Assembly (NCBI GenBank): GCA_019456145.1
Contig: VRUL01000001.1
Coordinates: 434,001 to 498,000, forward strand
Direction of reading: 5' to 3'
Origin: Planctomycetota bacterium
GTDB taxonomy: Bacteria > Planctomycetota > Phycisphaerae > Sedimentisphaerales > Anaerobacaceae
Length of the DNA stretch: 64,000 nucleotides
Part shown: positions 26,711-35,514 of the stretch, in pieces
Position numbering within the stretch: the first letter of the stretch is position 1
How the letters are laid out: each line of letters opens with the position of its first letter
Translations under genes and position numbers: made by a program
Notes under the pieces: generated by a model
What the model was told of the DNA's origin: nothing
Database searches by the model: none
What the model saw: the letters and a program-made list of their open reading frames with translations, nothing else

Positions 26711-27334
26711 TCAATCCGAAGCATCTTTTTCCGTAGTATCTTTTTCTGTTTCGGTCTGCTCCGGCCCACTTTCATCAGCGGCCTGGGGTTCGTCTGACTG
26801 TTCCGGTTGGCCGGCTTGATCTGTCTGTTGTGGAGTACTTAGATCCTCGGCCGCTTCCTGGTCAGCTTTTTGTTCTTCCGGCTGCTCCGGCCCACTTTCA
26901 TCAACGGCCTTGGGTTCGGCGGGCTGTTCCGGTTGGCCGACTTGCTCTGCCTGTTTTGGAGTACTTAGATTCTCGGCCGCTTTTTCTTTTTTCTCCTGAG
27001 TATCGAGCATGTCTTTTTCAATGTCTTTCTCATCCCTTGTCTCGGTGCTCAGAATCAAAACACGCATAATCGGTTCCGAGAGCTGCACATCTTTTTCGAT
27101 GTTCTGGATTTTCTCGCCATCAGACCTGAAAAAACAAAGGACATATGTTCCCCTGGTCTTTTTGTTAATTTCGTAAGCGAGTTTTCTCTCAGCCCAGTTT
27201 TTTATAGAGACAATCTCAGCTTCAGCCCTTGCCAGGATAGTTTCGATAGTCTTAACAACTGCATCCCAATCTGACGCCTGAGTTGAATCAACAAGAAACA
27301 TTGCTTCATAAAGTTTTTTGACGATAGTTTCCAA
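26711..27334 (-). CDS. rpsF: Ribosomal protein S6 with repeated acidic tail
   Basis: S6, 207 residues; the usual protein is about 95-135. Residues 1-105 are the S6 fold (YEAMFLVDSTQA, IVSIKNWAERKLAYEINKKTRGTYVLCFF, IMRVLILSTETRDEK). The rest is a Pro/Glu/Gln-rich acidic tail made of two similar 42-residue units. AAENLSTPKQAEQVGQPEQP begins at 119 and AAEDLSTPQQTDQAGQPEQS at 161; each continues into a DESGPEQ block. The DNA of the two units is likewise repeated at a 126-base period. S6 tails are modified with glutamates in some bacteria, but any such link here is inference. Confidence 0.95.
   Translation of the reverse strand: METIVKKLYEAMFLVDSTQASDWDAVVKTIETILARAEAEIVSIKNWAERKLAYEINKKTRGTYVLCFFRSDGEKIQNIEKDVQLSEPIMRVLILSTETRDEKDIEKDMLDTQEKKEKAAENLSTPKQAEQVGQPEQPAEPKAVDESGPEQPEEQKADQEAAEDLSTPQQTDQAGQPEQSDEPQAADESGPEQTETEKDTTEKDASD
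26759..26980 (-). repeat. Two tandem 126-bp units in the rpsF tail
   Basis: Codons 119-160 and 161-192 of rpsF are an imperfect direct repeat at both DNA and protein level, with LSTP(K/Q)Q, QPEQ and DESGPEQ recurring. The second unit is shorter because the tail ends. Confidence 0.85.
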
Positions 27335-27380
27335 GCCAAATACCTCCGGTAAAAATTAAGTTAGCATTTAGTTTTGTTTT

Positions 27381-27953
27381 TTATTCACTATTAAACTTAT
27401 TCATGGCCGCTTCAATGCCGTATTCAGTCCAGCAAAGTACTGCTTGGTGCGACCTCTCGATTGCCTGGTCCAGGAGCAATCTATCTTCCTTTTTCGGCTT
27501 ATTGAGAACAAAATCTACGGCGTCTTCTCTGCCACTTTGGCCGATGCCGATTCGCAGCCGGCTGAAACTCTCGGTGCTGAGCTTTTCGATAATATCAGCC
27601 AAACCGTTATGGCCGCCGGCCGAACCCTTTGCCCTGATCCGGATTCTGCCCGGCGGTAACGCCATATCATCGGTTACAACAAGCAATTCGCTCAAAGCAA
27701 GTTTGTAAAAACCCACTGCCGTTGCAACAGCCTGACCGCTGCGGTTCATAAACTGCCACGGTTTTAACAATATTAACTTTTTATCTGCAAAATCGCCAAG
27801 TCCAAAACGAGCACCGAATTTTCGCTTTCTGACATCCACCTTTAAGGTCTTTGCCAGCGAATCAATAACTTTAAATCCAATGTTGTGCCGCGTATCGGCA
27901 TATTCGTCGCCCGGATTACCCAGGCCGACCACTATCTTCATGCCCTCGGCCAT
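27381..27953 (-). CDS. pth: Peptidyl-tRNA hydrolase
   Basis: Pth releases tRNA from stalled peptidyl-tRNA. From the ATG at 27953 it has 190 residues, the normal length. Family motifs: MKIVVGLGNPGDEYADTRHN with Asn and catalytic His, KPWQFMNRSGQAV, LLVVTDDMALPPGRIRIR, and GSAGGHNGLADIIEKL. A GTG at 28040 overlapping the rplY stop would add 29 residues without family similarity. The ribosome site before 27953 is weak (AGAG), so coupling to rplY translation is possible. It is part of the prs-rplY-pth-rpsF run. Confidence 0.95.
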   Translation of the reverse strand: MAEGMKIVVGLGNPGDEYADTRHNIGFKVIDSLAKTLKVDVRKRKFGARFGLGDFADKKLILLKPWQFMNRSGQAVATAVGFYKLALSELLVVTDDMALPPGRIRIRAKGSAGGHNGLADIIEKLSTESFSRLRIGIGQSGREDAVDFVLNKPKKEDRLLLDQAIERSHQAVLCWTEYGIEAAMNKFNSE

Positions 27954-28036
27954 ATCATTAAATTCTCTTTTCGGTACCGGCCATAGGCGTTTTAGAAATC
28001 CACCGACGGCGGACGTCCATACTCGATGTTCGAAAC

Positions 28037-28693
28037 TCACTCTTTGGCCTTTTCTCCTGAAGGCTTTTCTTCAGAATCCCTGGCCTCTGTAATCACTTCA
28101 GGAGCAGTCGGTTCTTCTTCTTCGGCTTCTTCGGCAGCCTTGGCGGCGGCGACCAGACTACAGGTAATCAGCAGTATCTCCGGCGAGCTTGACAGCCGAG
28201 CGCCGGCCGGAAGCTCGATATCTTTTGCGTGCAATGTGTCGCCAACGTCCATATCCGCCACCGAGACAACGATACTTTCGGGAATGTCGGCTGCCAGGCA
28301 CTCTATTTCCAGATGGTCCGTATGCTCACTAATAACGCCGCCTTCGAGTGTGCCTTTTGCCTTTCCTTTGAGTTCGATGGGAACCGTTACTTTAACGGTC
28401 TCGGTTATGTCGACTCTCATCAAGTCTACGTGAATGATATCTTTGCCCAGATAGTCATATTGCAGATCTTTTACGAGCATCTTTTGTGACTTTTTCCCTA
28501 TCTGCACATCCATGAGCCGATGTCCGTGATGCAGCGTTTCGACCAGATTATGTGCATCTAACGAAATAGCCACGGGCTCTTTTTTATGACCGTAGACAAT
28601 AGCTGGTATCCGGCCCTTCTTACGCTCTTTTGCAGCGGCCTTTGAGCCGGTGTTTTCTCTAATTGTCGCGGTCAGTTGCGAAGTTTTTTCCAT
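28037..28693 (-). CDS. rplY: Ribosomal protein L25 (Ctc family)
   Basis: 5S rRNA-binding protein of the long CTC type, 218 residues. The N-terminal L25 domain contains GSKAAAKERKKGRIPAIVYGHKKEPVAISLD. The C-terminal TL5-type beta domain has VPIELKGKAKGTLEGGVISEHTDHLEIECLAADIPESIVV. A tail from about 180 is Ala/Glu-rich (AKAAEEAEEEEPTAPEV...). It lies 9 bases after prs, the common prs-rplY-pth order. Confidence 0.96.
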   Translation of the reverse strand: MEKTSQLTATIRENTGSKAAAKERKKGRIPAIVYGHKKEPVAISLDAHNLVETLHHGHRLMDVQIGKKSQKMLVKDLQYDYLGKDIIHVDLMRVDITETVKVTVPIELKGKAKGTLEGGVISEHTDHLEIECLAADIPESIVVSVADMDVGDTLHAKDIELPAGARLSSSPEILLITCSLVAAAKAAEEAEEEEPTAPEVITEARDSEEKPSGEKAKE

Positions 28694-28702
28694 AATATCC
28701 TC

Positions 28703-29665
28703 TTACAATTTCCAATAGTCAGTAAATAAGTTGCTGACCGATTCATTTCTGTGAATTCTCTTGATTGCTTCTCCTAACATAGCCGATACAGTCAGGACTT
28801 TGATATCGCCACAGTCCCGGGCTTCCTGAGTTAGTGGTATCGTGTCTGTAACTACTATTTCATCAATCGGAGCCTCCTTGATTCTTTCTAAGGCCTGGCC
28901 TGCGAAAATGCCGTGTGTGGCACCGACATATATTTTTTCAGCTCCCCGCTCCTTCGCCAGCCTGGCGGCACTGCAAATCGTCCCGGCGGTTGCGATAATA
29001 TCGTCGCACATTACAATATTTCTGCCTTTGACATCACCGATGATTTCCTGTGCGATGGCCTCGGTGCCGCTGATCCTTTTTTTGTGTACAATCGCCAGCT
29101 CGCCACCTAAGCGGCCTGTGTATCTGGAGGCGATCTTCATATTGCCCACATCCGGCGCGACTACTGTTAGGTTGCTGATTTTTTTGTCCCTGAAATACTT
29201 GCTCAAAACGAGCTCCCCGGAGAGGTGGTCAACGGGTATATCGAAGAAACCCTGCACCTGCGCGGCGTGCAGGTCAATTGCCAGTACCCTGTTTGCTCCG
29301 GCGGCAGTAATAATATTTGCCACGAGCTTTGCAGTGATTGGAACCCTTCCTTCATCTTTTCTGTCCTGGCGGGCATATCCAAAGTAAGGAACAACAGCAG
29401 TGATTCTTGAGGCAGAGGCCCTTCGCAAACAGTCCAGGTATATTAGAAGCTCTACGAGATGCTCATCAACAGGCTTGCACGTTGATTGGATGACGAAGCA
29501 ATCCCTGCCTCGAACATCGTCCTCAACCCTGATGACCTTCTCACCGTCGGCAAACCGCTCGACTTTCGCGCCTCCGACCGGAATCTCCAAATACTTACAG
29601 ACAGCCCTTGTCAAATCTGCATTACTGCTGCCGGAGAATATCTTCAGATTGTCGTTTAGAAACAT
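28703..29665 (-). CDS. prs: Ribose-phosphate pyrophosphokinase
   Basis: PRPP synthase, 320 residues, normal for class I. It has IFSGSSNADLTRAVCKYL, RVEDDVRGRDCFVIQSTCKPVDEHLVELLIYLD, YFGYARQDRKDEGRVPITAKLVANII, the DLHAAQVQGFFDIPVDHL catalytic segment and the PRPP loop VMCDDIIATAGTICSAA. It supplies PRPP for nucleotides, histidine and tryptophan. Upstream lies glmU, the frequent glmU-prs pairing. The 123 bases between them contain short GTGG/CCAC hairpins and no gene. Confidence 0.97.
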   Translation of the reverse strand: MFLNDNLKIFSGSSNADLTRAVCKYLEIPVGGAKVERFADGEKVIRVEDDVRGRDCFVIQSTCKPVDEHLVELLIYLDCLRRASASRITAVVPYFGYARQDRKDEGRVPITAKLVANIITAAGANRVLAIDLHAAQVQGFFDIPVDHLSGELVLSKYFRDKKISNLTVVAPDVGNMKIASRYTGRLGGELAIVHKKRISGTEAIAQEIIGDVKGRNIVMCDDIIATAGTICSAARLAKERGAEKIYVGATHGIFAGQALERIKEAPIDEIVVTDTIPLTQEARDCGDIKVLTVSAMLGEAIKRIHRNESVSNLFTDYWKL

Positions 29666-29788
29666 CTTGCCTTTTCCTTTTTACCGGGTCTCCTTTTTGC
29701 CCTGTTTTGCAAAATGTGGTGCCGGTTTCTACCGCGGGATATTCGCTGCCACCCGTGGCGGATTTCCACCTCTGTGGTCAATCTGTTT

Positions 29789-31015
29789 TTATTCGGTTTT
29801 TTCTGATTTATCTATACTTTCCTGTGAGACTATTTTTCCTGCACTTATACGTGTGCCTTCCTTCAACTCGAGCGGGGCTATCAGCACGACACCGGAACCG
29901 ATGTAACAGTCATTGCCAATGTTTGTACGGTTTACGTTTTCGCCGTCGAAATTGGCTGTTATCGAGCCGGCGCCTACGTTGACATCTCGTCCCACAACAG
30001 CATCACCGAGATAGATGCTGTGTCGTGCTCTAACGCCATCACCAAGAGTGGAGTTTTTAACTTCTGCGAAGACGCCTAAGACAACATCGTTTCCCAGGAC
30101 CGTTCCGTGCCTTAGATAAGCGAACGGCCCGATGCGACAACTCCTGCCGATTTTAACATCTCCATGGATATATGTAAACGGCTCAATCACGGTGTCTTGC
30201 CCAATTTGTGCTCTTATATCAATCCATGTATTATCAGGGTCAACAATTGTTACGCCATTGTCCATCAATTTCTGTTGAATTCTTCGCTGCATAATCTTAT
30301 TGGCTTCAGTAAGTTGTACTCTGCTGTTGACGCCCCTTGCTTCGTCGGGCCGCACCGCTGTAACAGCTAAAACTTTGTGACCTGTCGAAATAATATGGGC
30401 GACCGCATCTGTCAGATAAAACTCTTTTTTGACATTATCAGGTTTAATGTCCTGTACCGCATCGAAAAGAAGCTTATTATTGAACAGATAATAGCTTGGA
30501 TTAACTTCATTAATCGCCAACTGCCGTGGTGTGCAGTCGCTATCTTCGACAATACTCTGGATATTGCCGTTTTTATCGCGGATTATGCGACCGTATCCGG
30601 CCGGTTCATCCAGGACAGCGGTTGCCAATGTTGCCGCCGGTTGGCCTTCTTCATGTTTTTGGATGAGTGTTTTCAATGTTGCGGCCCGAATCAAAGGACC
30701 ATCACCGCAAAGGACGAGCGTTTGGCCTTTGAAATCCTCAAGATATTGCCTGCAGCACAAAACGGCGTGGGCAGTTCCCTTCTGTTCTTTCTGTTGAATC
30801 CAGACAATATCCTCGGCCTGGCTGAATCGCTCTTCTATCTGTTCATTGCCGAAGCCAACTACAACATATATTTTCTCCACCCCCACCTGCCGGCATGTAT
30901 CGAGTACATAGGCGAGCATAGGCCGGCCGCATACCTCGTGCAGCACTTTTGGAAGCTCTGTGTGCATCCTTTTGCTAATCCCCGCCGCCAGTATTATCGC
31001 CACTCTTTCTGCCAT
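29789..31015 (-). CDS. glmU: GlmU-type N-acetylglucosamine-1-phosphate uridyltransferase, short C-terminus
   Basis: UDP-GlcNAc-forming enzyme, 408 residues. The uridyltransferase half (1-230) begins AIILAAGISKRMHTELPKVLHEVCGRPML and has VLCGDGPLI. The left-handed beta-helix half has HGDVKIGRSCRIGPFAYLR, EVKNSTLGDG, RHSIYLGDAVVG and AGSITANFDGENVNRTNIG, matching the acetyltransferase core with its histidine. Enterobacterial GlmU is about 456 residues. Here the helix stops at AGKIVSQESIDKSEKTE, so the last coil and the C-terminal tail that helps bind acetyl-CoA are missing. The acetyltransferase activity is therefore uncertain. tRNA-Gln lies upstream and prs downstream. Confidence 0.92.
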   Translation of the reverse strand: MAERVAIILAAGISKRMHTELPKVLHEVCGRPMLAYVLDTCRQVGVEKIYVVVGFGNEQIEERFSQAEDIVWIQQKEQKGTAHAVLCCRQYLEDFKGQTLVLCGDGPLIRAATLKTLIQKHEEGQPAATLATAVLDEPAGYGRIIRDKNGNIQSIVEDSDCTPRQLAINEVNPSYYLFNNKLLFDAVQDIKPDNVKKEFYLTDAVAHIISTGHKVLAVTAVRPDEARGVNSRVQLTEANKIMQRRIQQKLMDNGVTIVDPDNTWIDIRAQIGQDTVIEPFTYIHGDVKIGRSCRIGPFAYLRHGTVLGNDVVLGVFAEVKNSTLGDGVRARHSIYLGDAVVGRDVNVGAGSITANFDGENVNRTNIGNDCYIGSGVVLIAPLELKEGTRISAGKIVSQESIDKSEKTE

Positions 31016-31049
31016 AATATCTTGTATCCGGTTATGTGTAACTCGCTTG

Positions 31050-31067
31050 GCGCTTCACGAGAAGCGC
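31050..31067. other. Perfect hairpin between tRNA-Gln and glmU
   Basis: GCGCTTC-ACGA-GAAGCGC, 14 bases past the tRNA 3' end on the minus strand and 35 bases before the glmU start. The 9-base word CGCTTGGCG occurs directly on both sides. There is no U-run, so it may be a processing signal or repeat rather than a terminator. Confidence 0.5.
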
Positions 31068-31081
31068 TTGGCGATTTAAGC

Positions 31082-31153
31082 CTACCCGGCCAGGACTCGA
31101 ACCTGGAACGTGGGCACCAAAAGCCCATGTGTTACCGATTACACCACCGGGTA
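31082..31153 (-). tRNA. tRNA-Gln (anticodon TTG)
   Basis: 72-base cloverleaf on the minus strand. The acceptor arms TACCCGG (31147-31153) and CCGGGTA (31083-31089) pair, with discriminator G at 31082. The anticodon stem TGGGC/GCCCA encloses the loop TTTTGGT, whose central TTG reads CAA (Gln). The T arm contains GGTTCGAGTCC. U1-A72 is typical of bacterial tRNA-Gln. CCA is not encoded. An AT-rich tract with an 8-base inverted repeat (31188-31217) lies just upstream and may hold the promoter. Confidence 0.95.
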
Positions 31154-31631
31154 ATCCAATTGACTGTTTGATATTGAAAAACGGATATTGAATATAGTCA
31201 ATATAATCAATATTCAAACGCTTGTCACGGAGACCGTCTTGTATCGGCCCGGTTTGGCCCTGTCGGAGGCTTGAGTCAGCTACGCCGTGAAAACTGCTGA
31301 CCCCAAAAAAACTAATCCGAAGCTACCCCGTGCGACAGAGCAATTTCAAATGCAGGACTATAGCCGATTCAAACCAGTTAATCAAGCCCTTTTCCCTCAA
31401 AAATAGCATATCAGTATAAAAAACCAGTTTTTTTCAGAAAAAAGCAGGAATAGTCCTATAAATACGCCCAAAATAAGAGTAAGACGAAGTATAAAAGAGA
31501 TATTTTCTATTTGATAGCATATCTTTTGCCGACCAAGGCGATTTTTGAGGCAATATCCGGTTGCACAAAGCGGCTGGCACAGGAGCATCCGGTGCAGCAC
31601 ATCTTAATTTAGGCACATTTGGATCGTTGGC
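31154..31631. other. 478-base intergenic region upstream of tRNA-Gln
   Basis: No gene supported. Contents: the inverted repeat TTGAATAT/ATATTCAA (31188-31217), then a more GC-rich block of about 150 bases (31225-31370). That block holds the hairpin GTCAGC...GCTGAC (31275-31301) and paired GGCCC/GGCCC words. It resembles a structured RNA in composition, but I cannot assign it to a known family. Short frames at 31397-31616 have no features of real proteins. Confidence 0.4.
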
Positions 31632-32963
31632 TTAGCCGTTCAGGGTCCAGCCGGGGCGATACTTTTTGCTCAGCAGCCCATTGGCCTCATCGCTGTTGGT
31701 GACGCGACCGTTTTTGCCATCGTAGTTAATTTTCTTGCCGACGCGATAGGCCACAAGACCCAGGAGCATCATCTCGATCGCCGTTCCACCGTAGTCGAAA
31801 TCACAATGCGTCTTCAGGTCACCCTTGCAGGCATCGATCCATTCTTTCTGGAAGTGACCCAGCGGCGGAATCACATCGTCCTTGTCCCGTCCCTTGTAGT
31901 AGGTCAGGTCCGCATCATTGCCGAACGGCAGCAAAATCCGCGAACCGAAATCGCAGACAATATAGCCCTTAGTGCCCTTGAACATCGCGCCGTGTCCGAT
32001 TTTATTCAAATCGACGTAACCCTTCGGTGACCTCGGCATCATGCCGCCCTGATACCAGTGGACCTTGATAGGCCCGCGCCAGTCGTTGGCCGGAAAATCG
32101 AAAGATGTGTGCAGTTCGACGGGAGTGACTTCAGGATTGTACTCCTGGCCTTCACCTTTGGCCGTTGTTGGACGACCCGCGTCAATCGCGTTCCAGACCA
32201 GGTCGATCGTGTGGCTTCCCATGTCACCGATCTGGCCGCTGCCGAAGTCCCAGTACATGTTCCAACTGAGGCAGCCTCCGAAATAGCCGGGATTGTAAGG
32301 ATGCCAGGGGGATGGGCCAATCCACAGGTCGTAATGGAGATTCTTAGGCGGTTGGCCTTTGGCAGGCAGATAGCCGGGCCTGCGAATCTGGCGGTTGCCC
32401 CATGCATACGCATCCGTCAACTCACCGATCGCTCCGTCTTTTACCAGCTCACGCACACGCTCGAAGTTGGGCTGGGCGTGGCGCTGGGTGCCAACCTGCG
32501 TAGCCAACTTATTTTTCTTCTTTAGATATGTCGCGCGGACCACGCGTGCTTCTTCCACAGTGTTGCCCAGCGGCTTTTCGCAAAAGACGTGCAGATCGCG
32601 GTTCAGCGACCAGTTGGCGATGAAGGCGTGAGTATGGTCTGTGGTGCAGCAAACTACAGCATCCAGGTCCTTTTGCTCGAGGCACTTGCGCCAGTCGACG
32701 TATTGCTTTGCCTTGGGGAACTTTTTGGCGGCCTGGGCCATTTTTTTCTCGTCGACGTCGCACAGGGCCACGATGTTTTCGCTCGAAATGGATCCGTGAT
32801 GGGCGCGGCCCCGGCCCCAGGCACCAATCAGGGCCACATTGAGTTTGTTGCTGGGCGCGTTTGCGCCGGAGAGTGTTCCGCTTGGTAGAATGATTAATCC
32901 GATTCCGGCGGCCGCGGTTGATTTCAAGAACTGACGTCTTTGAACGAGGTTTTTCTCTGCCAT
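31632..32963 (-). CDS. Tat-exported Gfo/Idh/MocA oxidoreductase
   Basis: Secreted sugar oxidoreductase-like protein, 443 residues. The twin-arginine signal RRQFLKSTAAAGIGLIILPSG occupies residues 9-29. The Rossmann fold LNVALIGAWGRGRAHHG and the catalytic FCEKPLGNTVEEARVVRATY (EKP lysine) follow, then YLPAKGQPPKNLHYDLWIGP and WDFGSGQIGDMGSHTIDLVWN, characteristic of the large planctomycete/Bacteroidetes group. These exported enzymes often act with DUF1080 proteins in keto-sugar metabolism. It is isolated, with tRNA-Gln 478 bases downstream and ftsK upstream. Confidence 0.92.
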   Translation of the reverse strand: MAEKNLVQRRQFLKSTAAAGIGLIILPSGTLSGANAPSNKLNVALIGAWGRGRAHHGSISSENIVALCDVDEKKMAQAAKKFPKAKQYVDWRKCLEQKDLDAVVCCTTDHTHAFIANWSLNRDLHVFCEKPLGNTVEEARVVRATYLKKKNKLATQVGTQRHAQPNFERVRELVKDGAIGELTDAYAWGNRQIRRPGYLPAKGQPPKNLHYDLWIGPSPWHPYNPGYFGGCLSWNMYWDFGSGQIGDMGSHTIDLVWNAIDAGRPTTAKGEGQEYNPEVTPVELHTSFDFPANDWRGPIKVHWYQGGMMPRSPKGYVDLNKIGHGAMFKGTKGYIVCDFGSRILLPFGNDADLTYYKGRDKDDVIPPLGHFQKEWIDACKGDLKTHCDFDYGGTAIEMMLLGLVAYRVGKKINYDGKNGRVTNSDEANGLLSKKYRPGWTLNG

Positions 32964-33180
32964 AGTTTTGTCCTTTGTTATTGTTTTAGTTGTTTAGTTA
33001 TGAGACCTAAAGCATTGAGTTTACAGATTATGACAATGGGATGCAAGGAAAAAAGTGGGCGTAGCTCTGTCAAAAGCATCGTTTTTGACTGCTTTAACTG
33101 CTGGATTAGTGAACATTTGGGTCGATTCTGGAAGCTTATGAGGACAAGAGGGCCTGCGCCGAGTGCTGCGAGCCTAATTT

Positions 33181-35514
33181 CTAATCTTCACTCTCGACGG
33201 CCGCATAGTGATATTCGCCTTCGGCAGAGCCCTCATAGGGCTGCTTTGCTTTTTCGGTGTCAACAACGGAAGCCACAGCCTGTTGTTCGGCGGCCTCGGC
33301 CTTCTGACACATCTGCTCATATTCCTTGAGGGTCATCATAACTTCCCGAGCCTGGCTGCCCTTGTATTCGCCGAGTATGCCTGCTGCCGCCATCATCTCG
33401 ATAATCCTCGAAGCGCGGGCGTAACCGATATTGAGCTTTCGCTGTAGCAGGGATACGCTTCCTCGCTGCGAGTCCAAAACAATCCGAACACCCTGATCAA
33501 AAAGCTCATCCTTGTGCATATCGGTCACGTCAATCCTGTTTAGCTGGGTAAGCTCAGGATGGAATTGCGGCTCGGCAACTTCTTTAAGATATTTAACGAT
33601 TTTCCTGAGCTCCCTCTCATCAACAAAGGTGCCCTGGGCGCGCACCAAATCGCTCGTACCAGGCTTTAGAAACAGCATGTCCCCTTGACCGAGCAGGGTT
33701 TCGGCCCCGTTTTGGTCGAGCACAATTCTGCTGTCCAGCCTTGCAGCGACCCTGAAACCAATCCTGGACGGCATATTTGACTTTATCAGGCCTGTAACAA
33801 CCGTCGCCTGCGGCCGCTGAGTAGCCAGGACAATGTGAATACCAACCGCCCTGCTCTTCTGCGCAAGACGAACGATATAAGCTTCTATCTCCTTGGCTGC
33901 GGTCATCATCAAATCGGCAAGCTCATCAATTATTATCACAATGTAGCGCAGTTTCTTGGGAATCTTGGCCGCTTCGTCGGTACTGCCCGGATCAAACCGC
34001 TTAATGATCTCCTCTTCGCCGAGCCTGTTATACTCGGCTACATTCCTTACCCTGGCCTCTGCTAGCAGGGCGTAACGCTCATCCATCTTCACAGTGGCCC
34101 ATTCAAGTATCTGGATGGCCCGCTGGGTATCAGTCACTATCGGGCACATCAGGTGTGGAATAGTATTGAACACCGTCATCTCGACCATTTTCGGGTCAAT
34201 CAAAATCATCTTTACCTCGTCCGGGCGCTTGGTAAGAAGTATCCCTGTAACGATACTATTAATGCATACACTTTTACCCGAGCCGGTTGTGCCGGCAATA
34301 AGCAAATGCGGCATCGTTGTCAGGTCTGAAATAAGCGCTTCGCCCGACGAATTCTTGCCCAGAAACAGCGGAATTTCCATTTTCTCGGACTTGCTCCCGG
34401 CCAACCGCATTATATCCTTGATACGAACTTTTTCTTTCTCGGTGTTCGGTACTTCAATTCCTATCGTATGCTTTCCCGGCAAAGGAGCCACTACACGAAC
34501 CGCGCCTACGCCCAGCGCACGAGCTATATCATTGGCCAGTGTGCTAATCTGACTTACCTTAACACCGGCTGCAAGCTCCAGTTCAAACATTGTCACGACC
34601 GGCCCGGTATCGGCTGCGACTACCCGCGCATTGATACTGAACTCGGTCAGCAATTGTTCCAGAGCCGCCGCCTTTGCCTTGACGATCTTCTCCTGGACCG
34701 CAGCGAAAGTGTGCTCGGGCTCAACGAGCAGGTCCATGGGCGGCAGACTGTAATCATCATAGCTCGGCGGCACATAGGGTTTGGCCGGCTTTTTCACCTT
34801 TGGAGGTGTTAACTTGAATTGCCTGGAATCTGACGCCGAAATCTTTTTACTGTTAACTCGGGGCCTGGACAACGGGACGCTTGCCGGGGACTTGACGCTT
34901 AGTTTTTGCCATATCTCACCTAATACTTCTGACCGCTGCTTTGCTGCCGACCAGGCCGGCCCCGTTGCGCCGACCATTTTTCTTGCCGTAAGACTAAAGC
35001 CTCGCAGCACCGCCAGGATAACACTATCCGCTAAAAGAACAATGCCTACAATCCAGGTGGCTGCAATTAGTATAAAGGTGCCCAACATAGCAAGATGGCT
35101 CTGCAAAAATACTACCGTCCCGACTCCAAGGACACCGCCGGAACCCATCGGAAAACCAAAGAACCGATAAGGCCATAAGCAGTAAAAGCTGCTCGAAGCC
35201 GCGACGGTCAGCAGTGCCAGTCCAATTGCTCGCAAAAAGGGCTGAGCTGTAGTCCGATTTGCCAGTTTGGCAGTTAGCCAGGAAATTGCCGAAGCGAGTA
35301 TGACAAAGACGCCGGGCCCAACGTAATACAGCAAATGGTATGCACAGAAAGCGCCTATCGACCCGCACCAGTTGGTTGGCGGGTTGTTGTGAGGATAGAC
35401 AAACTTGCTGGGCCAATCACCGATATCGAAACTGATGCAACTGCATAAAAAGACCAGCAGCGCCGCGATCCCGACAAACAGGACCGCCGTTTTGCATATT
35501 ATTTTGTCTTTCAT
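33181..35514 (-). CDS. ftsK: DNA translocase FtsK/SpoIIIE
   Basis: Chromosome-pumping ATPase at the division site, 777 residues. Four to five hydrophobic segments fill the first 175 residues, followed by a short linker. The motor has TMFELELAAGVKVSQISTLANDIARALG, GIEVPN, Walker A GTTGSGKS (408-415), VKMILIDPK, RYIVIIIDELADLMM and THIVLATQRP-like IHIVLATQRPQ. The C-terminal gamma winged helix (GSVSLLQRKLNIGYARASRIIEMM) reads KOPS sites. A Lys/Pro/Glu-rich stretch closes the protein. The ATG overlaps the stop of a short upstream frame (ATGA), and the own ribosome site is weak. Confidence 0.96.
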   Translation of the reverse strand: MKDKIICKTAVLFVGIAALLVFLCSCISFDIGDWPSKFVYPHNNPPTNWCGSIGAFCAYHLLYYVGPGVFVILASAISWLTAKLANRTTAQPFLRAIGLALLTVAASSSFYCLWPYRFFGFPMGSGGVLGVGTVVFLQSHLAMLGTFILIAATWIVGIVLLADSVILAVLRGFSLTARKMVGATGPAWSAAKQRSEVLGEIWQKLSVKSPASVPLSRPRVNSKKISASDSRQFKLTPPKVKKPAKPYVPPSYDDYSLPPMDLLVEPEHTFAAVQEKIVKAKAAALEQLLTEFSINARVVAADTGPVVTMFELELAAGVKVSQISTLANDIARALGVGAVRVVAPLPGKHTIGIEVPNTEKEKVRIKDIMRLAGSKSEKMEIPLFLGKNSSGEALISDLTTMPHLLIAGTTGSGKSVCINSIVTGILLTKRPDEVKMILIDPKMVEMTVFNTIPHLMCPIVTDTQRAIQILEWATVKMDERYALLAEARVRNVAEYNRLGEEEIIKRFDPGSTDEAAKIPKKLRYIVIIIDELADLMMTAAKEIEAYIVRLAQKSRAVGIHIVLATQRPQATVVTGLIKSNMPSRIGFRVAARLDSRIVLDQNGAETLLGQGDMLFLKPGTSDLVRAQGTFVDERELRKIVKYLKEVAEPQFHPELTQLNRIDVTDMHKDELFDQGVRIVLDSQRGSVSLLQRKLNIGYARASRIIEMMAAAGILGEYKGSQAREVMMTLKEYEQMCQKAEAAEQQAVASVVDTEKAKQPYEGSAEGEYHYAAVESED

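Noticed and set aside
31397..31616. Two short minus-strand frames near tRNA-Gln
   Set aside because: Overlapping frames in an AT-rich gap with no features; not called.
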